From Streptosporangium saharense (GTDB lineage: Bacteria > Actinomycetota > Actinomycetes > Streptosporangiales > Streptosporangiaceae), in assembly GCF_014203715.1 (NCBI RefSeq), contig NZ_JACHJP010000001.1, positions 1,528,432 through 1,592,431 on the forward strand: DNA of 64,000 bases, in the 5' to 3' direction. The notes beneath the pieces were generated by a model, which saw only the letters and a list, made by a program, of their open reading frames with translations, was not told the DNA's origin and made no database searches. Shown one piece after another: positions 26,401 through 34,312 of the stretch. The translations under genes were made by a program, and so were the position numbers. The stretch's first letter is position 1, and each line of letters opens with the position of its first letter.

Positions 26401-26795
26401 ATCTTGCAGTTGGCCGGGGGCGTGGTCGGTCCCATGCCGACGAAGCCGAAGCTGTTGCCGCCGGTGCTGCCACCCGCGGGCACGTTGGCGTTGGCGCTGC
26501 TCGGCTTCACGGTCACGTGGCTGCCGCTGACGGTCGGCGTGCCGTTCCACCAGTTGCCGATGGACTGGCCGGAGTTGAGGTCGAATTCGAGGGTCCAGGT
26601 GGTCGCCGCCGAGTCACCGGCGTTCTTCACCTCGTAGGTGCCCTGCCACCAGGTACCACGGTCGGAGGCGGCGAACTTGGCGGTCAGCGATGCCGCGGCA
26701 TGCGCGGCGGGCGCACCGACCACGGCCATTCCCACCGTCGCGGCTCCATACAGGACCGCGACGGCGACTGTTCTCCATGAACGGAGACGGGACAT
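23481..26795 (-). CDS. Secreted multidomain GH18 chitinase
   Basis: This 1104-residue exoenzyme has, in order: a Sec signal peptide (about 1-34, ending PAAHAA); a CBM2-type binding module (about 35-138, with GTWWQGTYEVKN and SIGNWWNGTPTVSGS); three fibronectin III repeats (about 145-430, two of them nearly identical, STDNRGVTAYEVYNGNAS versus STDNKGVVSYEVYNGNAS); a GH18 catalytic domain (about 450-890) with the DxxDxDxE motif DGLDIDYE ending at catalytic Glu623 and substrate-site MMTYDLHGAW; and a C-terminal beta-rich module. It breaks down chitin outside the cell. A strong terminator follows and an AT-rich region with a palindrome precedes it. Function of the last module is unassigned. Confidence 0.95.
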   Translation of the reverse strand: MSRLRSWRTVAVAVLYGAATVGMAVVGAPAAHAAASLTAKFAASDRGTWWQGTYEVKNAGDSAATTWTLEFDLNSGQSIGNWWNGTPTVSGSHVTVKPSSANANVPAGGSTGGNSFGFVGMGPTTPPANCKINGNPCEGGPPPDTPPTAPGKPVATPTTNSVALTWAASTDDKGVSGYDVYQGTAKVTSVTTTSATVNGLTPDTEYTFSVKAKDTAGQESPSSPSTTVRTLKDETPDTEAPTTPGTPTVTARTTTSVTLQWGASTDNRGVTAYEVYNGNASASTVTGTPPATTTTISGLTQDTEYTFKVRAKDGAGNQSDFSATVTARTDKPDTEPPTTPGTPTATGKTNNSVTLTWGASTDNKGVVSYEVYNGNASATVVTGTPPATTATVSGLTEDTEYTFKVRAKDAAGNQSGFSATVTARTDKLPTDQSACRPDGLYQSPGVTGVPYCTVYDTNGREKMGADHPRRVVGYFTSWRTGKDGSPAYLAKDIPWDKITHINYAFAHIDGQGKVSVGSPIANNPSIGMEWPGIAGAEMDPAYSYKGHFNLLNKFKKQHPNVKTILSVGGWAETGGYIDDNGVRQASGGFYTMASSQASINTFADSAVKFLKDYGFDGLDIDYEYATSAPNAGNPDDFSFSNPRRATLMAGYVNLMKTLRQKLDAAAAADGKYYLLTAATTASGWILRGSETYQVTPYLDYANMMTYDLHGAWNHFVGPLQALYDDGTDAEMKHWNVYGTYSGIGYMNGDWAFHHLRGAMQAGRINLGVGYYSRGWQRVTGGTDGLWGTSALPDQKNCPEGTGGKIGSTVPCGDGAIGIDNLWHDLDKAGKEVPAGVNPVWHFKNLQEGKQGSYITQYGLTPDTDPTDRISGTYVRKYSSSMVAPWLWNNDKKVYLSTEDDQSIQAKADYVANKGMGGIMIWELAGDYAYYPERDSGKGEYFIGDTLTTKIYNTFKTAAPYGNLKAGTRTMPTETLNVQADLYGFAVGDANYPISPKFKFTNNSTTTIPGGATIEFDYGTSAPATMTQQTGWTLSVVSTGHTGPNVGGLKGDFHRIRLTVPTWESIAPGQSKEVQLRYDLPIATPSNFVVTFGGKSYRIATDNPR

Positions 26796-26972
26796 CGTGC
26801 TTCCTCTCTGGCGAAGCAGCTAAGGAGTGTCCCCCGAGGTCGTTCTCGCGCGCGTGTGACCTTCCCGGCGGGCGGTGTATCCGCTCGTCAGGGAAGCAAC
26901 AAACAAGAAACCTTCTTATTTAATTCGGGAAGCTACTCGCGCTGACATACACCGTCAACCCTCGGTTTTTCT

Positions 26973-26988
26973 ATATGTCCGGACATAT
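26973..26988. promoter_or_regulatory. 16-bp palindrome upstream of the chitinase
   Basis: ATATGTCCGGACATAT is perfectly symmetrical and lies about 180 bases before the chitinase start, 52 bases past the preceding operon's stop. It does not match the DasR consensus or the direct repeats known from Streptomyces chitinase promoters. An AT-rich stretch around 26898-26935 may hold the promoter. Confidence 0.4.
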
Positions 26989-27039
26989 CCATCCGGTGAC
27001 CGGGGGCGCGAAGCACGACGATCCCGTACGGCAGGCGGC

Positions 27040-28224
27040 TCAGAGAAGGCCGTGCCTGGGCGGCAGAGTGCCGTTGAGCAGGTGACGGCCGATGTGCTGC
27101 ACCTTCCACCTGGCCGGGTCGTGCAGGGTGTGGGTCCTGGCGTCCCGCCAGAAACGGTGCAGGTTGAGGCCGTCCAGCGCGGAGCGGGTTCCGGCCAGCT
27201 CGAAAAGGGCGCCGCTGATCTCGACGGCGGCGCTCGCGGCGAAGGCCTTGGCCGCGGCCACCGCGATGGACGCCTCTGCGGCGCTCTCGTCAGTGAGACC
27301 GGCGGCCGCGGAGTCCACGGTCCTGGCGCCCGTCGTCAGCAGCGCCTCGGAGGCGCGAAGCTGGATGCTCAGCTCACCGAAGCGCTGGATGAGCAGCGGA
27401 TCCTCGGTCGCGCTCTCGTAACCGCTCTCGAACCAGGGCCTGCTTCTGGTGCGGACGAACTCGGCGGCCTCGGCCAGGGCCGCGGCGGCGATGCCCACGT
27501 CGATGGCGGTGTGCAGGAGCTGGGCGACGGCGCCGTGTAACTGCGGCCCCTGGAAGGTCAGGTGGTGCGGCACGATCCTGTCGGCGGGCACACCGACCCG
27601 GTCGAGCTTGACGGTCCCGCTGGCCGTGGTGCGCTGGCCCATGCCGTCCCAGTCGTCGACGACGGTCAGGCCGTGCGCGTCACGCGGCACGTAGGCGACG
27701 TGGAGTGTGTCGTCCTCGGCGCGGGCGAGCACCGGGATCCAGTGCGCGAACAGCGCGCCGGTCGAGTAGTGCTTGACGCCGCTGAGCAGGAACGAGCCGT
27801 CGGGCTCGGGGACGAGCCTGGTGCGGATGTCCTGGACGTGCTTGGTGCCCGCCTCGGACTGGGCGTTGCCGAACCTGCGTCCGGCGAGCACCTCGGCGAA
27901 GAAGAACTCCCGCTGCGCGGGGGTGCCCTGACGGCGCAGGACGTTGACGTAGACGAAGTGGCTCTGCGGGATCTGCGCCAGGCTCGGATCGCCGGAGGCC
28001 AGCAGCCGGAAGACCTCGGCCAGCGTCTCGTGGCGGACATCGGCGCCACCGTGGTCAGCGGGAACGGTGACGCCGAGCAGCCCGCTCGCCGAGAGCCGCT
28101 CCACCTCGGCGTGCGGGAGCTTCCTCGCCGAGTCCCGCTCAGCGGCGCCCGCGCCGAACTCGGCGGCCAGCCTCCGCGCCGTCTCCAGCGCCTCGGCGTC
28201 GTCGGCGATCACATGAACGGTCAC
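27040..28224 (-). CDS. SfnB/DszC-family FMN-dependent oxidoreductase (sulfur acquisition)
   Basis: The 394-residue protein has the acyl-CoA-dehydrogenase fold used by sulfur-acquisition monooxygenases: LLGVTVPADHGGADV, SHFVYVNVLRRQGTPAQREFFF in part, NAQSEAGTKHVQD, KHYSTGALFAHW and the C-terminal LNLHRFWRDARTHTLHDP typical of SfnB/DszC. It probably uses reduced flavin to oxidise or desulfurise a small organosulfur compound. GTG 28224 follows GGAGCT; a longer frame extends upstream without support. It is the last gene of a three-gene minus-strand operon. Confidence 0.87.
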   Translation of the reverse strand: MTVHVIADDAEALETARRLAAEFGAGAAERDSARKLPHAEVERLSASGLLGVTVPADHGGADVRHETLAEVFRLLASGDPSLAQIPQSHFVYVNVLRRQGTPAQREFFFAEVLAGRRFGNAQSEAGTKHVQDIRTRLVPEPDGSFLLSGVKHYSTGALFAHWIPVLARAEDDTLHVAYVPRDAHGLTVVDDWDGMGQRTTASGTVKLDRVGVPADRIVPHHLTFQGPQLHGAVAQLLHTAIDVGIAAAALAEAAEFVRTRSRPWFESGYESATEDPLLIQRFGELSIQLRASEALLTTGARTVDSAAAGLTDESAAEASIAVAAAKAFAASAAVEISGALFELAGTRSALDGLNLHRFWRDARTHTLHDPARWKVQHIGRHLLNGTLPPRHGLL

Positions 28225-28318
28225 GGCGAGAGCTCCAGGGGTGTGGGGCCGGGGCGTGACCGGTCGTGGCCGTCCGTGTCGGCCGCGACCGGTCACGCGG
28301 TCACCGGAGGGAGGATGG

Positions 28319-29536
28319 TCAGGAGTACCAGGTCGGCTCGGGGATCTCGCCTGTCAGGACGAACCGCCCGACCTCCCGGCGCTTGTAGGCGACCGGGTCG
28401 TGCAGGGTGTGGGTGCGGACGTTGCGCCAGAACCGGTCGAGCCCCTCGGTGCTCGTGGTCGCCCGCGCGCCGGTGACCTCGAAGATCCGGCCGGTGATCT
28501 CAAGGGAGACCTCGGTCGCCACGGCCTTGGCGGCGGCGGTCCGCACCTCGAACTCCCCGCGCGTGGCCTCGGTCACCGCGTCCGGGTCGCCGTGTAGCCT
28601 CTCGCCCTCCTCGGCGATCCGGTCGGCCAGCGCCTCGGCCGCCCAGAGCTTGGCGGTCAGGTCGCCGTAGGCGTCGATGACGTACGGCTCGTCCACCGCG
28701 TTGTCGTATCCGCCGTGCAGCCAGGATCGGGACTTCGTCCTGGTGTAGGCCGCGGCCGTCTCCAAGGCGCCCGCCGCGATGCCGAGGTAGAGGTTGACGA
28801 AGACGAGCTGGATCGTCGGGACGTTGAGGGTGTTGTAGACGCGCGGCTGGAACACCTTGTCCACGAACCCGGCCGCCGACGACCAGGGGGTGCGGACGCC
28901 GTCGAGGGTGACGCTTCCGCTCTCGGTGAGCCGCTGGCCGATGTTGTCCCAGTCGTCGTGGAAGGTCAGCCCCGCGCTGTTGGAGGGCACGATCGCGAAG
29001 ATGTGCGTCTGCGTCCCTTCGAGCACCCCTTCGAGCACGGTCACGTCGGAGACCTTGCTGCCCGTCGAGAACGACTTGCGCCCGGTGAAGACCAGCTCTT
29101 CACCGTCCTCGGTGACCACGACGTCGTTGTCGCGCGGGTTGACCGCGCCGCCGAAGAACCACCGGTTGCGCGCGGCTTCTGCCTCGACGTGCTCCCACTG
29201 CTCCCGGGTGCCGACCAGCCTGGCCGCCCAGTTCCACAGGTAGTGGTAGCCGAGCAGTTGACCGACGGAGCCGTCCGCCTTGGAGATCTCCCGGACGACG
29301 CGGTAGGCGGTCGGCCAGCTCTGGCCCCCACCCCCGTGCTCCGCGGGCCCGAGCAGGGTGACGAGCCCGGATTCCTTCAACAACCGGACCTCGGCGTACG
29401 GCGTCGCCCCCGCCTTGTCGCGGGCGGCGGCGTCGGTCGACAGCACGGCGGCGACCTCGGCGGCCCGGTCGATCCAGCCCTGCGGGCTGTCGGGGAAGGG
29501 CTCGGTCTGCCAGGCGGAAGGAGTGACGGCGGTCAT
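28319..29536 (-). CDS. DszC-like flavin-dependent monooxygenase
   Basis: The 405-residue protein belongs to the same fold but is closer to DszC/SoxC: GYHYLWNWAARLVGTREQW, FFGGAVNPRDNDVVVTEDG, GRKSFSTGSKVSD, and a C-terminus with LDRFWRNVRTHTLHDPVAYK. DszC oxidises sulfur in dibenzothiophene; here the substrate is more likely a sulfide or sulfone made available in sulfur starvation. ATG 29536 lies 47 bases after the sfnG stop. It shares fold and C-terminal motif with the next gene, suggesting an old duplication. Confidence 0.87.
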   Translation of the reverse strand: MTAVTPSAWQTEPFPDSPQGWIDRAAEVAAVLSTDAAARDKAGATPYAEVRLLKESGLVTLLGPAEHGGGGQSWPTAYRVVREISKADGSVGQLLGYHYLWNWAARLVGTREQWEHVEAEAARNRWFFGGAVNPRDNDVVVTEDGEELVFTGRKSFSTGSKVSDVTVLEGVLEGTQTHIFAIVPSNSAGLTFHDDWDNIGQRLTESGSVTLDGVRTPWSSAAGFVDKVFQPRVYNTLNVPTIQLVFVNLYLGIAAGALETAAAYTRTKSRSWLHGGYDNAVDEPYVIDAYGDLTAKLWAAEALADRIAEEGERLHGDPDAVTEATRGEFEVRTAAAKAVATEVSLEITGRIFEVTGARATTSTEGLDRFWRNVRTHTLHDPVAYKRREVGRFVLTGEIPEPTWYS

Positions 29537-29583
29537 TGACGGACCTCTCGTTCGGCTGACGGTCGGAATTTTTCGAAAGCGGT

Positions 29584-30705
29584 TCAGGAGCCGAGTACGG
29601 CGTGCTCGGGCAGGTGGGACTCCAGCTCGCGCACGAGCGGCAGCACCCGCCTGCCGAAGTACTCGACCTCCTCCTGGTAGTGCAGGAAGCCCAGCAGGAG
29701 GAGGTCGACGCCGAGCCGCCGGTAGGCGACGATCCGCTCGGCGACCTGCTCGGGGGTGCCGATCAGGCCGGTGCGGAACCCGTCGTTGTACTGGACGAGG
29801 TCCTCGAAGGTCGAGTCCTGCCACATGCCCTTGCCGTCGGCGGTCGAGCGGCCCGCCTGTCTGACGGCGTCGCCGAAGCCGTGCACGGCCTCGACGTCGG
29901 CCTTGGCGACGATCTCCCTGAGGGTCTCGCGGGCCTCGGCCTCGGTGTCGCGGGCGACGAGGAAGCCGTTGAGACCGAAGCGGGGCGGACGGCGCCCCAC
30001 GCTCTCGGCGGAGGCGCGCACGTCGGCGAGCTGTTCGAGGACGCCGTCGAAGTCTCTTCCGTTGCTGAAGTACCAGTCGGAGACCCGGCCTGCCATGGCG
30101 CGGGCGGCGGTCGAGTTGCCGCCCTGGAAGATCTCCGGGTGCGGGCGCTCTGCCGAGTTCAGCGGCTTCGGCTTGAGGGAGAAGTCGCGGATCCGGTAGA
30201 AGTCCCCGGCGATCTCGGCGTGGTCCTCGGTCCAGATGGCCCGCAGGGCGCGGATGAACTCCTCCGAGCGGCGGTAGCGCTCGTCGTGTTCGAGCCACGG
30301 CTCGCCGAGGGCGGTGAACTCGCCCTTGAACCAGCCGCTGACGACGTTCACCGCGAACCGGCCACCCGACAGGTGGTCGGCGGTCGCGCCGAACTTGGCC
30401 AGCACCCCCGGGTGCCACAGGCCGGGATGGATCGCGGCGATGACCTTCAGACGTTGCGTGGCCAGCAGCAGGGCCAGGCTGAAGCCGGTCGACTCGTGCT
30501 GGTACTCGGCGCCGTAGCTGGCCATGTAGCGGACCTGGCTGAGGGCGTAGTCGAAGCCGTTCTCCTCGGCGAGGACGGCCAGGTCGCGGTTGTACTCGTA
30601 ACTCCAGTCCGTGCGTTGTTCGATCCGGCTGGTGACCAGGCCGCCGCTGACGTTTGGCACCCAATAGGCGAATCGCACGGGTTCTGGGGAGGGTGGTTCG
30701 GACAT
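29584..30705 (-). CDS. sfnG: FMNH2-dependent dimethylsulfone monooxygenase SfnG
   Basis: The 373-residue bacterial-luciferase-like enzyme matches SfnG along its length: RFAYWVPNVSGGLVTSRIEQ opens the barrel, then QHESTGFSLALLLATQRLK, IHPGLWHPGVLAKF, AVNVVSGWFKGEF and EIFQGGNSTAARAMAG. SfnG splits dimethylsulfone to methanesulfinate and formaldehyde using reduced flavin from a partner reductase. ATG 30705 follows GGGAGCC. It is the first gene of the operon with the two DszC-fold genes and has a Cys-containing leader peptide 241 bases upstream, suggesting control by sulfur status. Confidence 0.9.
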   Translation of the reverse strand: MSEPPSPEPVRFAYWVPNVSGGLVTSRIEQRTDWSYEYNRDLAVLAEENGFDYALSQVRYMASYGAEYQHESTGFSLALLLATQRLKVIAAIHPGLWHPGVLAKFGATADHLSGGRFAVNVVSGWFKGEFTALGEPWLEHDERYRRSEEFIRALRAIWTEDHAEIAGDFYRIRDFSLKPKPLNSAERPHPEIFQGGNSTAARAMAGRVSDWYFSNGRDFDGVLEQLADVRASAESVGRRPPRFGLNGFLVARDTEAEARETLREIVAKADVEAVHGFGDAVRQAGRSTADGKGMWQDSTFEDLVQYNDGFRTGLIGTPEQVAERIVAYRRLGVDLLLLGFLHYQEEVEYFGRRVLPLVRELESHLPEHAVLGS

Positions 30706-31412
30706 CGAAAGGCTCCCGGCACGTGGAGGAGGGCACGACGGACGAAGGCGGTTTCTCGCCGGGTGTCCGCCGTTCACGGCAGAGGGGAAAAGGGAACGGA
30801 AAAGCACCGTGGCGAATTCACATGCGATGCCGTACCGCCGGAAAGAGAAATTCCCGGTGCGGTGGGGATGAGGGGGCAAAGCCGTGAACGCCAGGCGGAG
30901 AAAGAGAGAAATGCCTGGTGGGAAGGGGTGAGAGGGGGAAGAGCTCTCAGGACTGGGGACGACAGATGGCGCTGGAGACGCGGGCGAGATCGACGTGTCG
31001 GCGCCGCGTCAGAGCCTGTCGCTTCGTCATGCGAGTAAGAGTATCCGAGTCGTCACCGGCCGTCGAGAAGGTGTTTGTGTTTTCCTTCGCGGTTTTTTTG
31101 TTAATTTCGGCGAAACATATGCGGTGGTCCGTCCCCGGGACGGCTCGGCGGAAGAAGTTGGCGCGGCTGTGTTTGGTCGCCCGCGCATCGGGTACCGGGG
31201 ACGGCTGTGTCTGAAGCGACCGATGTGACAGCCGAAGGAAAGTTTCGTAAACATTCAAGACATGCGCGATTTGTGGTCTAGGCTCCAACGCCTGTGTGGG
31301 CAAGGAGACGGGCTTCGAAGCGCTCCCACCGGAGGCAGGGCCGGTGCACGCCCATGTCACAGACCGCGTCGCGGGCCACGGGGCCGCGACGGATGGGAGC
31401 GATGTCGAGTTG
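30706..31412. other. Long divergent regulatory region between the sulfone operon and PNPOx
   Basis: This stretch holds the leader peptide at 30947-31030, about 240 bases of untranslated mRNA before sfnG, and the divergent promoters. A CGTCCC/GGGACG hairpin is at about 31127-31139. No further protein gene is supported; an in-frame upstream extension of the PNPOx gene to 31296 is possible. Confidence 0.6.
30947..31030 (-). CDS. 27-residue leader peptide of the sulfone-use operon
   Basis: ATG 31030 opens a 27-codon frame whose core is RRRHVDLARVSSAICR, ending TGA at 30949-30947. Peptides of the form (R)xHVDLxRVxSAxC are a recurrent actinobacterial class found in front of sulfur-assimilation genes. 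The single Cys near the end would let ribosomes sense charged tRNA-Cys and thereby cysteine supply. It lies 241 bases before sfnG on the same strand. The mechanism is inferred; no clear Shine-Dalgarno site is seen. Confidence 0.7.
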   Translation of the reverse strand: MTKRQALTRRRHVDLARVSSAICRPQS

Positions 31413-32093
31413 ATGGACCAGCACACGCCGCGCGGCGGCCTGGACGACGGGGAGCACCTCCCCGGTTCGAGGGGGGAACACGTGCTCCAGCTCCTGTTCG
31501 CCACCCGTGACAGGGCCAGCAGGTTCTACGAACGCCAGGTCACCGACCGTCTGACGCCGCAGATGCGGGAGTTCGTCGCCCGGCAGGAGATGGTCTTCGT
31601 GGGTACGGCTGACGCCTCGGGCAACTGCGACACGACCTTCCGCGCCGGTCCCCCCGGGTTCGTCAGGGTCCTCGACGACACCACGCTCGCCTACCCGGAG
31701 TTCCGGGGCAACGGCGTGCTCGCCAGCCTTGGCAACATCATGGAGAATCCGCACCTCAGCCTGCTGTTCGTGGACTTCTTCGAGGACCTCGTGGGGTTGC
31801 ACGTCAACGGCTCGGCGACCATCGTCACCGCCTACGACGCCGCCCGCCGCCACGGCCTCGCCGACGAGGACATGACGGCCCCCGGACGCCGGGCTGAGCG
31901 CTGGGTCAGGATCGAGGTCGAGGAGGCCTACATCCACTGCTCGAAGCACATTCCGCTGCTGACCAGACAGGAGCGCGGCGGCCAGCGCGGACCACGGCGC
32001 AGACCCTCGGGGGAGGACCACTTCGGCGTCGGCCGCCTCGGGGAGCGGCCCGCCGAACGGGAGCGGGAAGAGGCGGGGAAGCCGGCCGGGTGA
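31413..32093 (+). CDS. Pyridoxamine-5'-phosphate-oxidase-like FMN-binding protein
   Basis: From ATG 31413 the product is 226 residues (GTG 31296 would add 39). The split-barrel core is clear: MREFVARQEMVFVGTADASG, TTFRAGPPGFVRVLDD, LAYPEFRGNGVLASLGNI, LLFVDFFEDLVGLHVNGSA and the end mark VEEAYIHCSKHIPLL. The C-terminal 35 residues are a charged extension. Family members bind FMN or F420 and reduce small substrates. It is 4 bases upstream of a flavohemoglobin gene, so the two are probably co-transcribed and may act in redox or NO stress. Confidence 0.85.
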   Translation: MDQHTPRGGLDDGEHLPGSRGEHVLQLLFATRDRASRFYERQVTDRLTPQMREFVARQEMVFVGTADASGNCDTTFRAGPPGFVRVLDDTTLAYPEFRGNGVLASLGNIMENPHLSLLFVDFFEDLVGLHVNGSATIVTAYDAARRHGLADEDMTAPGRRAERWVRIEVEEAYIHCSKHIPLLTRQERGGQRGPRRRPSGEDHFGVGRLGERPAEREREEAGKPAG

Positions 32094-32097
32094 CGAC

Positions 32098-33228
32098 ATG
32101 ATGATCGACATCGGGCTGATCCGCCACAGCTGGCTGCTCGTCGCGCCCGCGGCCGAGAAGGTCGCCATGCACTTCTACGGCAGGCTCTTCTCCGAGTATC
32201 CGCAGATCCGTGAGCTCTTCCCGCCCGCGATGGACGTGCAGCGCGACCGCCTGCTCCGGGCTCTGACCCAGGTGGTGCTCGGCCTGGAGAACGGCGAGTC
32301 GCTCGACGAGTATCTCGGCCAGCTCGCCAGGGACCACCGCAAGTACGGCGTGCGCCCCGAGCACTATCCCGCGGTCGGCCACTGCCTGGTGGCCGCGATG
32401 CGGGCCAACGCCGGGGGAGGCTGGCTGCCCGCCTACGACGAGGCGTGGATGAGCGCCTACCGCTACATCTCCGAGGTGATGATCCAGGCCGCCGAGCAGG
32501 ACGCCGAGCACGCGCCGCCCTCCTGGATCGGCACGGTCGTCTCCCACGAGATGCGCACCCCCGACATCGCCGTGATCCACGTCGAGCCCGACCAGCCCTA
32601 CCCTTTCAGGGCCGGTCAGTACGCCACCCTGCAGACCGCGCAGTGGCACAAGGTGTGGCGGCCTTACTCGATCGCCAACGCCCCCAGACACGACAACCGC
32701 CTGTCCTTCCATGTGCGGGCCGTACCGGGCGGATGGGTCAGCACGGCGCTGGTGCGGCACACCCGGCCCGGGGACATCGTCCTGATCGGCCCGCCGAGGG
32801 GGACGTTCTCGCTGGAGAAGGCGCACACCTCGCACCTGGTGTTCCTGGCGGGCGGCACGGGCCTGGCCCCGCTCAAGGCGCTCGTCGAGGAGTCGGCGTG
32901 GGCGCCGGACCGCCCCTCCATCGACCTCTTCCACGGCGTACGGCACAGCGAGGAGGCCTACGACGTCTACGACCTGCGGCGGCTGCGGGCCCAGCACAAG
33001 CGGCTGCGGATCATCCAGGCCGTCTCCGAGGACCCCGGCCACTGGCCGAGGCACACCGCCGTCGACGCCCTCGAATATCACAGGATCGTCCCCGACGGGG
33101 ACGTCTACGTGTGCGGCTCGCAGGAGATGGTGCGCAACACGGTCCTGCGCCTGCTGGCCATGGGGGTGCGCAGCGAGCGCGTGCACACCGAGTTCAGCGG
33201 GGAGCACCCCAGCTTCGTGCCCTCATGA
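32098..33228 (+). CDS. Flavohemoglobin-like globin/FAD/NAD(P) reductase
   Basis: The 376-residue protein has an N-terminal globin (residues about 1-135) with the proximal His80 in ARDHRKYGVRPEHYPAVG, then an FAD-binding barrel with WRPYSIANAPR and an NAD(P) domain with VFLAGGTGLAPLKALVEE and VYVCGSQEMV. That is the layout of Hmp-type nitric-oxide dioxygenases. It lacks the usual Gln/Tyr spacing in the distal pocket as far as I can judge, so oxygen/NO chemistry is not certain. The stop shares TCATGA with the convergent MBL gene. Confidence 0.9.
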   Translation: MMIDIGLIRHSWLLVAPAAEKVAMHFYGRLFSEYPQIRELFPPAMDVQRDRLLRALTQVVLGLENGESLDEYLGQLARDHRKYGVRPEHYPAVGHCLVAAMRANAGGGWLPAYDEAWMSAYRYISEVMIQAAEQDAEHAPPSWIGTVVSHEMRTPDIAVIHVEPDQPYPFRAGQYATLQTAQWHKVWRPYSIANAPRHDNRLSFHVRAVPGGWVSTALVRHTRPGDIVLIGPPRGTFSLEKAHTSHLVFLAGGTGLAPLKALVEESAWAPDRPSIDLFHGVRHSEEAYDVYDLRRLRAQHKRLRIIQAVSEDPGHWPRHTAVDALEYHRIVPDGDVYVCGSQEMVRNTVLRLLAMGVRSERVHTEFSGEHPSFVPS

Positions 33229-34041
33229 CACGCGGCCCAGGGCGACGAGGGTGGTCTCACGCGGATAGGGCGACAGCCGTACGGCGTGCTCCCGGTCAAG
33301 AGCGCCCGAGGCGACCGCGCGGCAGAGGTCGGCGACGGCGGCGATCTCCGCGCGCTGGGTGAGGACGAATCCGCGCCCGACCGGGTCGCCGTGGCCGGGC
33401 ACGACCTTCGTCGCCGTGGAGGTCCCCGGCAGCGCGAGCAGCCCGTCGAGGGCGTTGGGCCACGCCAGGGGATCGGCGTCCTCGTAGTCGGGCGGCGCGC
33501 CGTTCTCCACCAGGTCACCGGCGAAGACCACGTCCGCGTCCGGCACGTGGACCACGAGGTCGTTGCCGGAGTGGCCGGGGCCGAAGTGGGCCAGCACGAT
33601 CCTCCTGCCCCCGGCGGTGATCTCGGCCCCCGAGGTCACCAGGCGGTCGGGCAGCGCGATCTCGGTGCCCGCGAGGTCGTCGGCGACGTCGTCCTGCCCG
33701 CGCTCGCGGTACCACCGCGCCCAGGTCTCCCTGGCCGAGGGGCCGTTGGCCACCAGGTCGGTACGGCAGGCCTCGTGCGCCCAGACGGGACAGTCGAGGA
33801 AGGCGCCCGTCCCGAAGCTGTGGTCGAAGTGCGAGTGGGTGATCACCACAGTCCACGGGTCCCGGGTGACACGCCGTATCTCGGCGGCCAGTTCCGCGCC
33901 CTGCCGCGCGTCGCCCCGGGTGTCGACAACCAGGCAGCCGCCGTCGCCGAGGACCAGCCCCACGGACAGGTCGAGCTCACTGTGGCGCCGCACCAGCACC
34001 CGGTCGGCGACCTCGATCCAACGTCCCTCCACGGAGGGCAT
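33223..34041 (-). CDS. MBL-fold metallo-hydrolase
   Basis: The 272-residue protein has the HxHxDH metal site as THSHFDHSFG, a second His in FGPGHSGNDLVV, Asp in VFAGDLVENG and a late His in VVPGHGDPVGRG. Such cytosolic hydrolases act on thioesters, lactones or similar; the substrate is unknown. ATG 34041 is taken because MPSVEGRWIEVADRVLV starts the first strand. It converges on and overlaps the flavohemoglobin gene by 6 bases. Confidence 0.9.
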   Translation of the reverse strand: MPSVEGRWIEVADRVLVRRHSELDLSVGLVLGDGGCLVVDTRGDARQGAELAAEIRRVTRDPWTVVITHSHFDHSFGTGAFLDCPVWAHEACRTDLVANGPSARETWARWYRERGQDDVADDLAGTEIALPDRLVTSGAEITAGGRRIVLAHFGPGHSGNDLVVHVPDADVVFAGDLVENGAPPDYEDADPLAWPNALDGLLALPGTSTATKVVPGHGDPVGRGFVLTQRAEIAAVADLCRAVASGALDREHAVRLSPYPRETTLVALGRVS

Positions 34042-34044
34042 TCT

Positions 34045-34076
34045 CCCGTACGGCCCGCGCGGCCGGGCCGTACGGG
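34045..34076 (-). terminator. Terminator of the PiT operon
   Basis: CCCGTACGGCCCG and its exact complement form a 13-bp stem with a 6-base loop, 6 bases beyond the stop of the small membrane gene on the minus strand. Confidence 0.7.
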
Positions 34077-34081
34077 AAGGC

Positions 34082-34312
34082 TCACTTGGCGAGCATGACC
34101 CAGATGCCGAGGACGACACCGGCGGCGACGACCAGGAAGCCGGTCACTGCGACGACCCAGCCGAGGGGACGGCCACCGCCACCCTCGGAGGTGGGCCGGG
34201 TGGCGGCCAGGCCCGCCAGGGCGACGGAGAAGACCGCGACGAGCCCCGCGCCACCGGCCAGGGCGGCGACCAGGACCCGCCACAGGGCGTCGAGGTCGAG
34301 GTAGGCGTTCAT
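34082..34312 (-). CDS. Small two-helix membrane protein coupled to the PiT transporter
   Basis: The 76-residue protein has two hydrophobic helices (LVAALAGGAGLVAVFSVALAG and a C-terminal VVAVTGFLVVAAGVVLGIWVML segment) around a Gly-rich loop. Its ATG overlaps the transporter stop as ATGA, so translation is coupled. The type of protein is recurrent behind actinobacterial PiT genes; a subunit or assembly role is likely but unproven. Confidence 0.8.
   Translation of the reverse strand: MNAYLDLDALWRVLVAALAGGAGLVAVFSVALAGLAATRPTSEGGGGRPLGWVVAVTGFLVVAAGVVLGIWVMLAK

Noticed and set aside
23427..26780. A 1117-codon open frame opposite the chitinase
   Set aside because: It is the antisense shadow of a gene with clear GH18, FN3 and CBM motifs; the product is Val/Gly/Asp/Arg-rich with no domain, as GC-rich codon bias produces.
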